Shown here piece by piece: positions 27,834 through 39,282 of a stretch of DNA of 64,000 nucleotides. The translations under genes were made by a program, and so were the position numbers. Within the stretch, counting starts at the first letter, position 1. Each line of letters begins with the position of its first letter. Origin of the DNA: Psychrobacter sp. P11F6 (GTDB lineage: Bacteria; Pseudomonadota; Gammaproteobacteria; Pseudomonadales; Moraxellaceae); NCBI RefSeq assembly GCF_001435295.1, contig NZ_CM003594.1, positions 248,001 to 312,000 on the forward strand, written 5' to 3'. The notes under the pieces are model-generated. The model was not told the origin of the DNA. It worked only from the letters and a program-made list of their open reading frames with translations, and searched no databases.

Positions 27834-29189
27834 ATGAGATTAGTGGTCATTGGGGTCAATCACAAAACTGCACCAGTCGCTCTGAGAGAGCGCTTGGCGC
27901 TTGTGGGTGACGATGTGAATATCGCTCTCAAACAATTAGAGGCCTTTACTGATGGCAGTGTGATTGTTTCTACTTGCAATCGTACTGAAATCTATGCGCT
28001 CGTGCCGCAGCTAGCAGAGCCGCAAGATGTCCCCTCTATGTCTGCTAATGGCGCGGCCGGTGCTCAGACATCTTCGGCGGCTATTAGTGCTCATATCTTA
28101 AAAATTAAAGCATGGCTTGCTGAATTTAAGCAGTTGTCACTGTCTGAGATTGATCCCTATCTTTATGTACACCGTGATACTCACGCGCTGACTCATTGGC
28201 TTAGGGTCGCCGCAGGGCTTGACTCTATGATATTGGGTGAGCCGCAGATACTCGGTCAAATCAAGCGCTCAGTACAGCTCGCGCAAGAACAAAAAGCCCT
28301 GAGTAATCAGCTTGGCTGGATTATCGATCAAGTATTTGCTGCTGCCAAACGCGTACGTAATGAGACCCAAGTGGGTGCTCAAGCGGTATCGCTTAGCTAT
28401 GCAGCCGCCAAATTGGTGACGCAAATATTTGATGATTTACCCAGTCGCACATTGCTGGTGGTCGCGGCAGGCGAGATGAACCGTTTGGTTGCCACCCACA
28501 TTGCTGGGCTTGGTGTAGGTCGCGTGATTATTTGCAACCGCAACCCTGAGCGCGCTGAAGCGCTGGCAGTGGAGCTGCGCCGCGCAGGTCACTTGGTAGA
28601 AGTCAGACCTTTACAAGAGTTACCACAAGTTTTAGCAGAAGCCGACATCGTTAGTAGCTGTAGCGGTAGTATGGATGTGTTGATCGATAAAACCATGACT
28701 TTGCGCGCGCTGAAACATCGTCGTTATCAGCCCATGTTGATGATTGACTTAGCCGTACCGCGCGATATTGACTCGACCATTAGTCGTATTGATGATGTTT
28801 ATCTCTATTCTGTCGATGATTTACAACACGTGATCGCTGGCAATATCGAACAGCGTAGACAAGCGGCAGTTGATGCGGAACTGCTCGTTAGCCAATTAGT
28901 CGTTGAGATGGATCGCAGCTTTCAAGTACGCCAAGTCGGTAAAGACATTCAGCAGTATCGCGCGCATACGCAGGATCAAGTAGATAAACTCCTGCATGAA
29001 TCCATTGCCAAGCTACAACAGGATAATGCCAGTCCTGAAGATATTATCATTGAGCTGTCACGCCGGCTGACGCAGACGTTAACCCACGCACCATCGAAGC
29101 TTATGCGCAAGGCTGCCCGTGAAGGGGATAGTGAGTTGCTAGACTTTGTGGTGTCTGGGCTGCAAGAGGCTCATCGCGGACGTCGATAG
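27834..29189 (+). CDS. hemA: Glutamyl-tRNA reductase
   Basis: 451 residues against 418 in E. coli. It reduces glutamyl-tRNA-Glu to glutamate-1-semialdehyde, the committed step of the C5 haem pathway, feeding HemL. GVNHKTAPVALRERLA, the catalytic cysteine C48 in STCNRTEIY, GLDSMILGEPQILGQIK and YSVDDLQHVI are diagnostic. Extra length comes from an Ala/Ser-rich insertion at about residues 58-85 (SANGAAGAQTSSAA). The NADPH loop reads VVAAGEMN where GAGE is usual. The start ATG lacks a strong ribosome site, which may limit expression. prfA and hemK, often next, are absent. Confidence 0.94.
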   Translation: MRLVVIGVNHKTAPVALRERLALVGDDVNIALKQLEAFTDGSVIVSTCNRTEIYALVPQLAEPQDVPSMSANGAAGAQTSSAAISAHILKIKAWLAEFKQLSLSEIDPYLYVHRDTHALTHWLRVAAGLDSMILGEPQILGQIKRSVQLAQEQKALSNQLGWIIDQVFAAAKRVRNETQVGAQAVSLSYAAAKLVTQIFDDLPSRTLLVVAAGEMNRLVATHIAGLGVGRVIICNRNPERAEALAVELRRAGHLVEVRPLQELPQVLAEADIVSSCSGSMDVLIDKTMTLRALKHRRYQPMLMIDLAVPRDIDSTISRIDDVYLYSVDDLQHVIAGNIEQRRQAAVDAELLVSQLVVEMDRSFQVRQVGKDIQQYRAHTQDQVDKLLHESIAKLQQDNASPEDIIIELSRRLTQTLTHAPSKLMRKAAREGDSELLDFVVSGLQEAHRGRR

Positions 29190-29853
29190 TTATTATTGAC
29201 TGATCAAAAAAACGTAAGTGGCGCAAACCTTATTATTGCGCAAACATATCGTTGTCAACCTGCATTATCAGTGCTAATATCAAGCTGTTATGAGTATATT
29301 AAGCGACGATAATCTTTTGTTATACGCGAGCGGTTATTCTTCAAAACTTAGTGTATATGTTCTCGCTTGATGCCTATTCATCTCATCAGTTGTTAGTGAC
29401 CATTATTAGCCTACCACCGCGTAGCCCCTATAGTGGCGCACCTGTTCTGTACGACTTTGTCTAAAATCAATAAAAACACGGCGTGCAAAACACAATCACC
29501 AACGGCAATAGCGCTAGGATAAAGTGCTATATCGTCAACCCTGCGTCATGCTCTCGACTATTACCCAATATTAATATTCAGTTAATACTACCCATAGTAG
29601 TATCTAGCTGCTATGCAATCTAACGACTATGCTATTGGTCAGCAATGCTATTGGTCAGCCATATTATTTAACAAAGACGTTATTTAACGACCATGTTATC
29701 TAATAGAAGCATTATCTGGCTAAGTTGGCGAACAGTAGGTGTCTAGATTGGTTAGCGTTATTAAGGCAGGTTGGTTTAAGAGAGTATCTGGATTTTGCTA
29801 TAGCCAATGCTTGAGAAAAATTAAACTATCTAACTATAAACTAGGAGCTTCCT
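29190..29853. other. 664-bp intergenic stretch after hemA
   Basis: No gene on either strand is convincing. An ACTAC-CCATA-GTAGT hairpin lies near 29588, and ATGCTATTGGTCAGC occurs twice in tandem around 29630-29660. TAGGAGC at its end is the ribosome site of the next gene. No clear terminator for hemA is seen. Confidence 0.5.
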
Positions 29854-30987
29854 ATGACTGCATTACGTCAAGATATTGATCCAAACGGCTTATTAGAATA
29901 CTCAGTGGTCTATACTGACCGCGCCTTAAACCACATGTCAAAAGTCTTTCAGCAAGTGATGAATGACTTATCTAGCGACCTAAAGTCCGTGTATAACGCC
30001 GAAGCAGTGGTCATTGTACCCGGTGCTGGTACTTATGGAATGGAAGCCGTTGCGCGCCAATTGGCTAATGATGAAGATTGCCTCATTATTCGTAACGGTT
30101 GGTTTAGCTATCGCTGGACGCAAATTTTAGAAAAAGGCAAAATCGCCAAGTCGTCTACGGTATTGACGGCACATCGTGAAGAGGGTGAGTCACCAAAGCC
30201 ATTTGCCCCTGTTGATATCGATGAAGCCGTTGCTAAAATTAAAGCAGAGAAACCAGCAGTAGTCTTTGCGCCGCACGTCGAAACCTCATCGGGTATTATT
30301 TTATCATCAGACTATATCAAAGCGCTAAGCGCGGCTGTACATAGCGTTGGCGGTTTATTGGTCATTGATTGTATCGCTTCAGGTTGTGTGTGGTTGGACA
30401 TGAAAGACTTGGGTATTGATGTTCTCATCAGCGCCCCGCAAAAAGGGTGGAGCAGCACTCCGTGTGCAGGCTTAGTCATGCTAAGCGCTGCGGCAATCGA
30501 AAAAGTAGACAATACAGAGTCAGATAGCTTTAGCTTAGACTTAAAGCAGTGGTTAAATGTCATGCGTGCCTATGAAAATGGCGGTCACGCTTATCATGCC
30601 ACCATGCCAACCGACAGCTTACGTCAATTCCGCGATACTATTTTAGAGTCAAAAGAGATTGGCTTTGATAAATTGCGTGACGCGCAGTGGCAATTGGGCA
30701 ACCGTATTCGTGAAGTATTAGCAGCCAAAGGCATTGAAAGCGTTGCGGCGAAAGGTTTTGAAGCGCCAGGCGTCGTGGTGGCTTATACCGATCGCGATGA
30801 TATGCATAAAGGCAGTGCGTTTGCCGAAACAGGCATGCAAATCGCTGCTGGTGTACCGCTAAAAGTTGGTGAGCCGGATAACTTTAAAACGTTCCGCTTA
30901 GGTTTATTTGGTCTAGATAAATTGACTGATGTAGACGGAGCGGTACAGCGTTTTGAAACTGCACTTGATGAAGTATTGGCGAAATAA
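29854..30987 (+). CDS. Class V aminotransferase (alanine/serine-glyoxylate type)
   Basis: 377 residues, PLP fold type I, class V. PGAGTYGMEAVARQL near residue 56 is the phosphate-binding region, VIDCIASGCVWLDMKDLGIDV holds the aspartate facing the PLP nitrogen, and the Schiff-base lysine is K197 in SAPQKGWSS. The QKGW spelling matches alanine-glyoxylate/serine-glyoxylate or related aminotransferases. The amino donor cannot be set. It has TAGGAG before the ATG and a clean terminator, so it is monocistronic. Its long AT-rich upstream region suggests complex control. Confidence 0.8.
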   Translation: MTALRQDIDPNGLLEYSVVYTDRALNHMSKVFQQVMNDLSSDLKSVYNAEAVVIVPGAGTYGMEAVARQLANDEDCLIIRNGWFSYRWTQILEKGKIAKSSTVLTAHREEGESPKPFAPVDIDEAVAKIKAEKPAVVFAPHVETSSGIILSSDYIKALSAAVHSVGGLLVIDCIASGCVWLDMKDLGIDVLISAPQKGWSSTPCAGLVMLSAAAIEKVDNTESDSFSLDLKQWLNVMRAYENGGHAYHATMPTDSLRQFRDTILESKEIGFDKLRDAQWQLGNRIREVLAAKGIESVAAKGFEAPGVVVAYTDRDDMHKGSAFAETGMQIAAGVPLKVGEPDNFKTFRLGLFGLDKLTDVDGAVQRFETALDEVLAK

Positions 30988-31023
30988 TATCTTTATCTCG
31001 TAAGATGTTCTTTAAGTAAGAAG

Positions 31024-31061
31024 AATACTGAGCCCTTGTAACGAAGGTTCGGTATTTTTTT
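31024..31061 (+). terminator. Terminator after the aminotransferase gene
   Basis: AATACTGAGCC (31024-31034) pairs with GGTTCGGTATT (31046-31056), with G-U pairs and an extended loop, followed by a T run. Confidence 0.8.
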
Positions 31062-31148
31062 ACCTATTTATTATATTTTATAATATAATGTATTTATATA
31101 AAACGAAATTCAAAACTGTTTTGATAAAAATTGGCTTAGGTAAATATT

Positions 31149-31586
31149 ATGAGTATACAAATAGATTGGCAGGCCTTTACGCCAATTTCCTTGGTAGGCG
31201 GGCTGATGCTAGGCGTTGCAACGGTCATCTTGCTATTGGGCATTGGTCGTATTGCGGGTATTAGTGGTATTTTCTCAAGTCTCTTAAAACCCAAGCGCGT
31301 CGAGATGTGGCAGGTGTTATTCATACTTGGTCTTGTTATCTCGCCATTACTTTATGGTCTGGTAAAACCGTTGCCCGATATAGAGATTAGTAGCTCTTTG
31401 CCACTGCTTATTGGGGCAGGATTGCTGGTTGGTTTTGGGACACGTTTGGGTTCAGGTTGCACCAGTGGACATGGTATCTGCGGTAATGCGCGACTGTCGC
31501 CACGTTCGATGGCGGCGACGGTTACCTTTATGTTGTTTGGTATTGTGACCGTTTATATTGGTCGTCATGTCTTGGGTTTGATTTAA
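31149..31586 (+). CDS. YeeE/YedE family membrane protein, first half (PmpA-like)
   Basis: 145 residues with about four hydrophobic segments. GFGTRLGSGCTSGHGICG near residues 96-113 is the conserved thiosulfate/sulfur-transport cysteine motif of the YeeE/YedE (DUF395) family. It forms a split pair with the next gene, as seen in PmpA/PmpB-type systems, where two small proteins replace one long YeeE. Known homologues move thiosulfate or other sulfur compounds across the inner membrane. The usual ArsR/BigR regulator or rhodanese neighbour is missing. Confidence 0.85.
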   Translation: MSIQIDWQAFTPISLVGGLMLGVATVILLLGIGRIAGISGIFSSLLKPKRVEMWQVLFILGLVISPLLYGLVKPLPDIEISSSLPLLIGAGLLVGFGTRLGSGCTSGHGICGNARLSPRSMAATVTFMLFGIVTVYIGRHVLGLI

Positions 31587-31684
31587 AAACCACATAGACC
31601 GTACGTTGCGAAGATAGCGATGACTATTGTTTATATCGGATAGTTATAACCGCTTGGATTAACACATTAGGTGCGAGAAAAAAC

Positions 31685-32104
31685 ATGCTAAAAAATATAA
31701 TTGGATTACTGGCAGGGTTATTATTTGGCTTTGGACTGCTGATATCAGGCATGACCGATCCTGTTAAAGTACAAGGCTTTTTGGACGTCTTTGGTGCATG
31801 GGATATTTCTCTGGCACTGGTGATGGGCGGCGGTCTAATGGTAGCGATAGTCGGTGTACAATTGGCTAAGCGTCAAAAGACCAGCTGGATTGGATCATTA
31901 ATTGAGATGCCAACCAAAACCACTATTAATAAAAAATTGTTAATCGGCGCGATGCTATTTGGTATCGGTTGGGGTTTGGTTGGGGTTTGCCCAGGACCCG
32001 GTATTGTGCTGCTTGGTACAGGACAGTGGCAGGCTTATGTCTTTATCCCAGCGATGATAGTCGGGATGTTGGTGTATCAGTGGCTAGAACCTAAGCTTAA
32101 TTAA
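31685..32104 (+). CDS. YeeE/YedE family membrane protein, second half (PmpB-like)
   Basis: 139 residues, four hydrophobic segments. GLLAGLLFGFGLLISGMTDPVKV at the N-terminus and GIGWGLVGVCPGPGIVLLG near residues 98-116, with the conserved cysteine, match the second-half proteins (DUF6691/PmpB). It starts 98 bp after the first half on the same strand and a terminator follows, so the two likely form an operon and a heteromeric transporter. Confidence 0.85.
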   Translation: MLKNIIGLLAGLLFGFGLLISGMTDPVKVQGFLDVFGAWDISLALVMGGGLMVAIVGVQLAKRQKTSWIGSLIEMPTKTTINKKLLIGAMLFGIGWGLVGVCPGPGIVLLGTGQWQAYVFIPAMIVGMLVYQWLEPKLN

Positions 32105-32130
32105 TATTGGTTTGGTTTTTTTAGCGCAAT

Positions 32131-32169
32131 AAAAGGGTCAGTCTAATTCAATTAGGCTGACCTTTTTTT
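32131..32169 (+). terminator. Terminator after the YeeE pair
   Basis: GGTCAGTCTAAT (32136-32147) pairs with ATTAGGCTGACC (32151-32162), one G-U pair, then seven T residues. A preceding AAAA run could let it also act on the convergent minus-strand synthetase gene. Confidence 0.9.
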
Positions 32170-32231
32170 ATCAATGATGCTTCATTAATATTAACGATAC
32201 TTCCGTATTATTAAGGCTTAATGATAAATTC

Positions 32232-33896
32232 TTACTTGGCGCTAGCCGTTACTTTTGGCGTTTCGTGTGCTAATGACTTGGCCGCTTGGCGCAGCTCAAA
32301 TTTCTGCACTTTACCGGTGCTGGTTTTTGGAATTTCAGCAAAGATAATATATTTGGGCACTTTAAAACCCGCCAAATGCTGCTTGCAGTGCTCCATCACA
32401 TGGTCGCGCTGCAAGGTGCTGCCTTCATGAATCTCGATAAAGGCGACGGGCACTTCGCCCCATTTATCATGCGGCGCGGCGACGACCGCACAGCTTTGGA
32501 TTTCTGGCATTTTATATAAGACGTTTTCGACTTCGATACTAGAGATATTCTCACCACCTGAGATGATGATGTCTTTAAGCCTGTCCATGATTTTTATATA
32601 ACCATCAGGGTATTTAATGCCCAAATCACCAGTACGGAACCAACCATCAGCAAAGGCTTCCTCGGTGGCTTTACGGCTTTTTAGATAACCTTTCATCACC
32701 ATGTTACCGCGTAGTGCCAGCTCGCCCATCTCTTGACCATCAGCGGCAACTGGCTCCGTGGTGCCTTGTTTAAACAGCTCAAAGCCAGTCATCAAATGTG
32801 ACGTTACACCCTGACGTGATTTCTTTTGCGCGCGCGCAGCGACATCCAGTTCATCCCATTCTGCTTGTTCCGCACAGACGGTGACTGGACCATAGACTTC
32901 GGTGAGACCGTAAACGTGCGAGATATGAAAGCCCATTGCTTCCATGGCGGCGAGCATGGTTTCAGACGGCGGTGCACCAGCGACCCAGCCTTTGACTTCA
33001 TGATTGATGGCGTCTTTATATTCAGGCTTGCCGCCAGCAATCATATTGTGTACCACAGGCGCTGAGCAATAATGCGTGACTTTATGCTTGGCAATCAGCT
33101 GCAAAATCAAATCAGCATCAATCTTGCGCAAGCAGACGTTGACGCCCGCACGTTCGGCAATCGTCCAGGGAAAACACCAACCATTACAGTGAAATAATGG
33201 TAGCGTCCATAGATACATGGGGTGCTTGGGCATATCCCAATCTAAAATATTGGAGACAGCGTTGAGTGTCGCGCCGCGATGATGATAGACCACGCCTTTT
33301 GGCTTGCCAGTGGTGCCAGAGGTATAGTTGAGGGCGATAGCATCCCATTCGTCTAAAGGTTTCTCCCAATTATCCAAACTGTCTGAGCTGGCGATTAATG
33401 CTTCGTAGCTCATTTGTCCAAAATGTTCAATATCGAGCGCCGCATCGGTCGCATGAATGACGATTAGATTAGGAAATGCTTCATCGATAATTTCAGCATG
33501 TTCAGCAAACTCGCTGTCTAGAATCAACACTTTGGCTTCAGAATGTTGTAGGCAAAAGGTAAGGGCGTTGATATCGAGGCGGGTGTTCAGTGTACAAAGT
33601 ACCCCGCCTGACATCGGTACACCAAAGGCGCATTCGATCATCGCTGGGGTGTTTGGCATCATGACGGCGACAGTGTCGTTCTTATCGATGCCTAATTTGC
33701 GCAGACCATCCGCCAATTGACGACAACGATCATAAGTCTGTTGCCACGTTTGCGTGAGGTTATTGTGTTCTAAATCGTCATAAATAATGGCAGTTTTATC
33801 GGGATAGACCTGAGCGCTGCGGATAATGAAGTCAATAGGGGTAAGCGGTTGATGGTTGGCAGCATTTTTGCCAAGACCTGTGTGGAAGTCTGTCAT
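32232..33896 (-). CDS. Acyl-CoA synthetase, AMP-forming (medium-chain / DmdB-like)
   Basis: 554 residues. The ANL-family P-loop YTSGTTGKPKG is at residues 191-201 and is followed by VVYHHRGA. PLFHCNGWCFPWTIAERAGV, YGLTEVYGP, WFRTGDLG and the C-terminal lysine in PKTSTGKVQK complete the set. The YHHRG and FHCNGW spellings recall medium-chain acyl-CoA synthetases and methylmercaptopropionate-CoA ligases (DmdB) rather than FadD. The acid substrate is unknown. AAAGGAC precedes the ATG. It is divergent from fadH, which suggests joint use in fatty-acid or related acid breakdown. Confidence 0.8.
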   Translation of the reverse strand: MTDFHTGLGKNAANHQPLTPIDFIIRSAQVYPDKTAIIYDDLEHNNLTQTWQQTYDRCRQLADGLRKLGIDKNDTVAVMMPNTPAMIECAFGVPMSGGVLCTLNTRLDINALTFCLQHSEAKVLILDSEFAEHAEIIDEAFPNLIVIHATDAALDIEHFGQMSYEALIASSDSLDNWEKPLDEWDAIALNYTSGTTGKPKGVVYHHRGATLNAVSNILDWDMPKHPMYLWTLPLFHCNGWCFPWTIAERAGVNVCLRKIDADLILQLIAKHKVTHYCSAPVVHNMIAGGKPEYKDAINHEVKGWVAGAPPSETMLAAMEAMGFHISHVYGLTEVYGPVTVCAEQAEWDELDVAARAQKKSRQGVTSHLMTGFELFKQGTTEPVAADGQEMGELALRGNMVMKGYLKSRKATEEAFADGWFRTGDLGIKYPDGYIKIMDRLKDIIISGGENISSIEVENVLYKMPEIQSCAVVAAPHDKWGEVPVAFIEIHEGSTLQRDHVMEHCKQHLAGFKVPKYIIFAEIPKTSTGKVQKFELRQAAKSLAHETPKVTASAK

Positions 33897-36464
<2,568 letters not shown>

Positions 36465-36487
36465 GGTTTAGTTCAGAAGTAATGAGA

Positions 36488-36519
36488 GCGGCAAGATAGA
36501 TTATCTTGCCGCTTTTTTT
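36488..36519 (+). terminator. Terminator after fadH
   Basis: GCGGCAAGATA (36488-36498) pairs perfectly with TATCTTGCCGC (36502-36512) around GAT, then seven T residues. It marks the left border of the accessory region. Confidence 0.95.
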
Positions 36520-36608
36520 GTTAGATAATATAGACTTGCTCAGTGTATAGATGATCGTAAAAAGCTATAAGTATCTTTAAATTACTATTTGGATAAAGGC
36601 TAAGAGGT

Positions 36609-37565
36609 ATGAGAAAGGAACACTTTCAATTTGGTGACGTAAATTTTAAATGGGGTGATAAGGTATCTGATATAAAAGCTCAGCTTCCTGAAAAAGATAC
36701 GGTAATGCATTCTTATGAAGAAAGCTATATGCCTGAAACAGTCACTATAAAACTGTCTGAAATGTGGTCTCTTAAAGTTGCTTACTGTCATTTTAGTGCA
36801 GCAGATGATGACCGATTGATAGATTCAATATGGATCAACATCCCAGCACAACTATTTAATAGACAACCAGTGATTAAAAAGCTAATAGCATATTTAGGAT
36901 CAGAGTCAAACTACTCCTCCGATAGCCATTACTGTAGTGGCAACGTAGTAGAACACTGTGAATGGATATTTGATAATTGTGTCATTGGCGTTAGCATGTA
37001 TGGTGGCGTACGAGAGGAAGACGACGAAAGAATTATTGGCTGTTTATCTATATCATTAAGTGATGTAGAGCTTCTAGATTCATTGTATTCAAAGCCTATA
37101 CGTGATGTAGAGTATAAAATGGCTGATGAGGTTGATATCAGCACTATCCAATCTTTTCAGACACAGCAAGCACAGAGTATGCGACGGTCAAGGGAAAGAG
37201 AAGAGTTTCCGAACCATCCTGCGGCTTTCGTTATCCGAGCATTTGATGGGCTGCACAAAGACATACTTTTTCAAACCCCATTACTTGTTAGCTCAATCAT
37301 AACTGAATCTGAAGTTTGCACGTGGCAATCTATGACAGGAGATTATTATTTATCGAACTATTGGCAAACTGTAAAACTAGATAATGATATTTCATCTAAG
37401 TGGACTAATCTATTACCCACTAAGTCTTTTGGTGTCTGCTATGTTTCGATAGGAGGTCTGCTAATTATTGACGAAGATAGTAGATCTGAGACAAAAGTAT
37501 TTGTTGAGCATATTGAAAAAATAATTAAGTCTAAGATAACGTATCACGAAACATATGACTGTTAG
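36609..37565 (+). CDS. Hypothetical protein at the edge of the T6SS cargo cassette
   Basis: 318 residues, not recognised. No signal peptide or membrane segment. The sequence is acidic and rich in Ser, Asp and aromatic residues. It may have two units: residues about 1-165 (FQFGDVNFKWGDKVSDIK to SISLSDVELLDS) and about 200-318. The first resembles in style the small alpha/beta proteins that serve as immunity factors, but no family can be named. Codon use is AT-rich like the cassette. It is convergent with the Sel1 gene, 31 bp apart, with no terminator between. An additional immunity role is only a guess from location. Confidence 0.6.
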   Translation: MRKEHFQFGDVNFKWGDKVSDIKAQLPEKDTVMHSYEESYMPETVTIKLSEMWSLKVAYCHFSAADDDRLIDSIWINIPAQLFNRQPVIKKLIAYLGSESNYSSDSHYCSGNVVEHCEWIFDNCVIGVSMYGGVREEDDERIIGCLSISLSDVELLDSLYSKPIRDVEYKMADEVDISTIQSFQTQQAQSMRRSREREEFPNHPAAFVIRAFDGLHKDILFQTPLLVSSIITESEVCTWQSMTGDYYLSNYWQTVKLDNDISSKWTNLLPTKSFGVCYVSIGGLLIIDEDSRSETKVFVEHIEKIIKSKITYHETYDC

Positions 37566-37596
37566 GTTACCTAAGTTAATATCTGGCTCATCATTA

Positions 37597-38499
37597 TCAT
37601 TGGCTCATGTTTTCAATATCACCTAATGTGAGACCAGTTTCTTGGGTGCTATAAATAACGATACCTTCATCGTCAATTTTACCATTCATGACTAATCTAC
37701 CAATGCGATTGCTGGCTTCTTGATTGCCTTGATCGGCGGCTTTTTTGTACCATTCAAAAGCTGTGTCATAGTCTTGAGGGACGCCATAGCCATTCTCGTA
37801 GAGACCACCAATATTAAGTTGTGCCACATCTAGTCCTTGGTCAGCCGCTTTGGTATACCACTCAAAAGCTTTGTCATAGTCTTGCGTCACACCATAACCG
37901 TATTCGTAAAAATTACCAATATTATTTTGAGCGTCAAAAGATCCATTGTTAGCTGCTAATAGATACCATTCCATTGCTTTTTGGTAATTTTGCTCAACAC
38001 CACTACCTTCATAATACATGATGCCTATACGATATTGAGCATCTGAATCTCCTTGGTTAGCAGATTTTTGAAACCATTCAAATTTTTTGAAATCATCTTG
38101 CTTAACAGCAATACCTTCGTGGTACATAACACCTAAATCAAATTGAGCATCAGAATTTCCTTGGTTAGCAGCTTGCTTAACCCATTCAAATGCTTTTTGA
38201 TAATTTTGATCTACGCCTAAACCTTCATAATACATAATACCTAGATAATGTTTAGCAGGGGCATAGCCTTGATTGGCAGCTTTTTCAAATAGTTCAAAAG
38301 CTTTGTTATCATCTTCAGGAACTGAGTTGCCTTCATAGTAGGCAAGGCCAAGATCATAGGTCTCAGCAGGAGTGCTTTGATTTGATAGTACTGGTGCGTT
38401 TGATGATTCAGCTGAACAAGCGGAAACGATTAATATATTTGATAATAAAGTAGCTAATAGTAAAGACTGAATGAGAGTAGTAGTTTTTCTTTGGTACAT
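37597..38499 (-). CDS. Sel1-repeat lipoprotein
   Basis: 300 residues. The N-terminus is a lipoprotein signal: MYQRKTTTLIQSLLLATLL, then IVSAC with the lipid-bearing cysteine near residue 28. Six full Sel1-like repeats of 36 residues and a partial seventh fill residues about 45-280 (for example AQFDLGVMYHEGIAVKQDD). Sel1 proteins are protein-binding scaffolds, and several type VI lipase or periplasmic effectors have Sel1-repeat immunity proteins. It lies 105 bp after the candidate immunity lipoprotein on the same strand. The periplasmic location and position suggest a second immunity or accessory role, inferred only. Confidence 0.85.
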   Translation of the reverse strand: MYQRKTTTLIQSLLLATLLSNILIVSACSAESSNAPVLSNQSTPAETYDLGLAYYEGNSVPEDDNKAFELFEKAANQGYAPAKHYLGIMYYEGLGVDQNYQKAFEWVKQAANQGNSDAQFDLGVMYHEGIAVKQDDFKKFEWFQKSANQGDSDAQYRIGIMYYEGSGVEQNYQKAMEWYLLAANNGSFDAQNNIGNFYEYGYGVTQDYDKAFEWYTKAADQGLDVAQLNIGGLYENGYGVPQDYDTAFEWYKKAADQGNQEASNRIGRLVMNGKIDDEGIVIYSTQETGLTLGDIENMSQ

Positions 38500-38604
38500 T
38501 AAAACCTCGTTAGAAAATGCTATTGAACAGGCTGATTCGGACTCACTTGCTCATAAGTTTTACCTTCTGCTACAGGTATACAATCGACCTCTTTTTGCGA
38601 TTGG

Positions 38605-39282
38605 TCAATCAAGACATGGTTTCAAAATTGAAACATCAGCTGAGTCACCTTCAAAATCAAGTTTCTGATTTAAACATTCAATTTTGCTAATCAACTGTTG
38701 TTCTTGTTCTTTACTTAGACTCTGTTCATCGTTGTAGTCTTTCTTAGGGTAGCGGTTGAAATCAAGTGCTAAACCATATTCTCTTCTAATAATATACTGC
38801 AAGTAATCTAACTGAAAATTTTTTCTTCTTATGTCTTCTGGTAAATCATTACTATCACAATCACATATAGTTTCATACCTATTTAGAATATGAAGTACCT
38901 GTGCGTCACCAGCTTTTACTAGTATTTTAGGCGAAGGATAGTAAATAGAAGCCGTACTATATCTATTCCATGCTGTACCATAGTTCTGCTGAGCAAACTC
39001 AATGTCTCCCTTTTTTTCAAGATTAAGCAAAAATTGATAGCTTTCTTCTTTTTTAGCGAGGCTTTTAGGAGCTTTCCATCCATCAACGACATGACGTAAA
39101 ATGGCTTCAGAATCTTCATATTCGTAAACTGTCGAATTTTCTGATGATGAGAGCTCGCTGTCTATTATGGACTTGTCATGGTCTTGAGAAACAATACGTG
39201 TCTGCTCATGATCAATATCATCATTAGAGGTACATGAGGCAAGCGTTATTAGTACGCATAAAGTGAAGGCGACTTTTATCAT
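38605..39282 (-). CDS. Lipoprotein, candidate immunity protein for the adjacent effector
   Basis: 225 residues, no family recognised. MIKVAFTLCVLITLASC is a clear lipoprotein signal peptide with the lipobox cysteine at residue 17, so the protein should sit in the periplasmic space. The mature part is hydrophilic and helical, with a TPR-like stretch (AQQNYGTAWNRYSTASIYYP) and five further cysteines. Its ATG shares one base with the effector stop codon (TAATG at 39284-39280), with AGGA inside the effector's end: tight translational coupling typical of toxin-immunity pairs. Known immunity proteins of L,D-transpeptidase effectors act in the periplasm. The immunity role is inferred from position and export signal. 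Confidence 0.65.
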   Translation of the reverse strand: MIKVAFTLCVLITLASCTSNDDIDHEQTRIVSQDHDKSIIDSELSSSENSTVYEYEDSEAILRHVVDGWKAPKSLAKKEESYQFLLNLEKKGDIEFAQQNYGTAWNRYSTASIYYPSPKILVKAGDAQVLHILNRYETICDCDSNDLPEDIRRKNFQLDYLQYIIRREYGLALDFNRYPKKDYNDEQSLSKEQEQQLISKIECLNQKLDFEGDSADVSILKPCLD

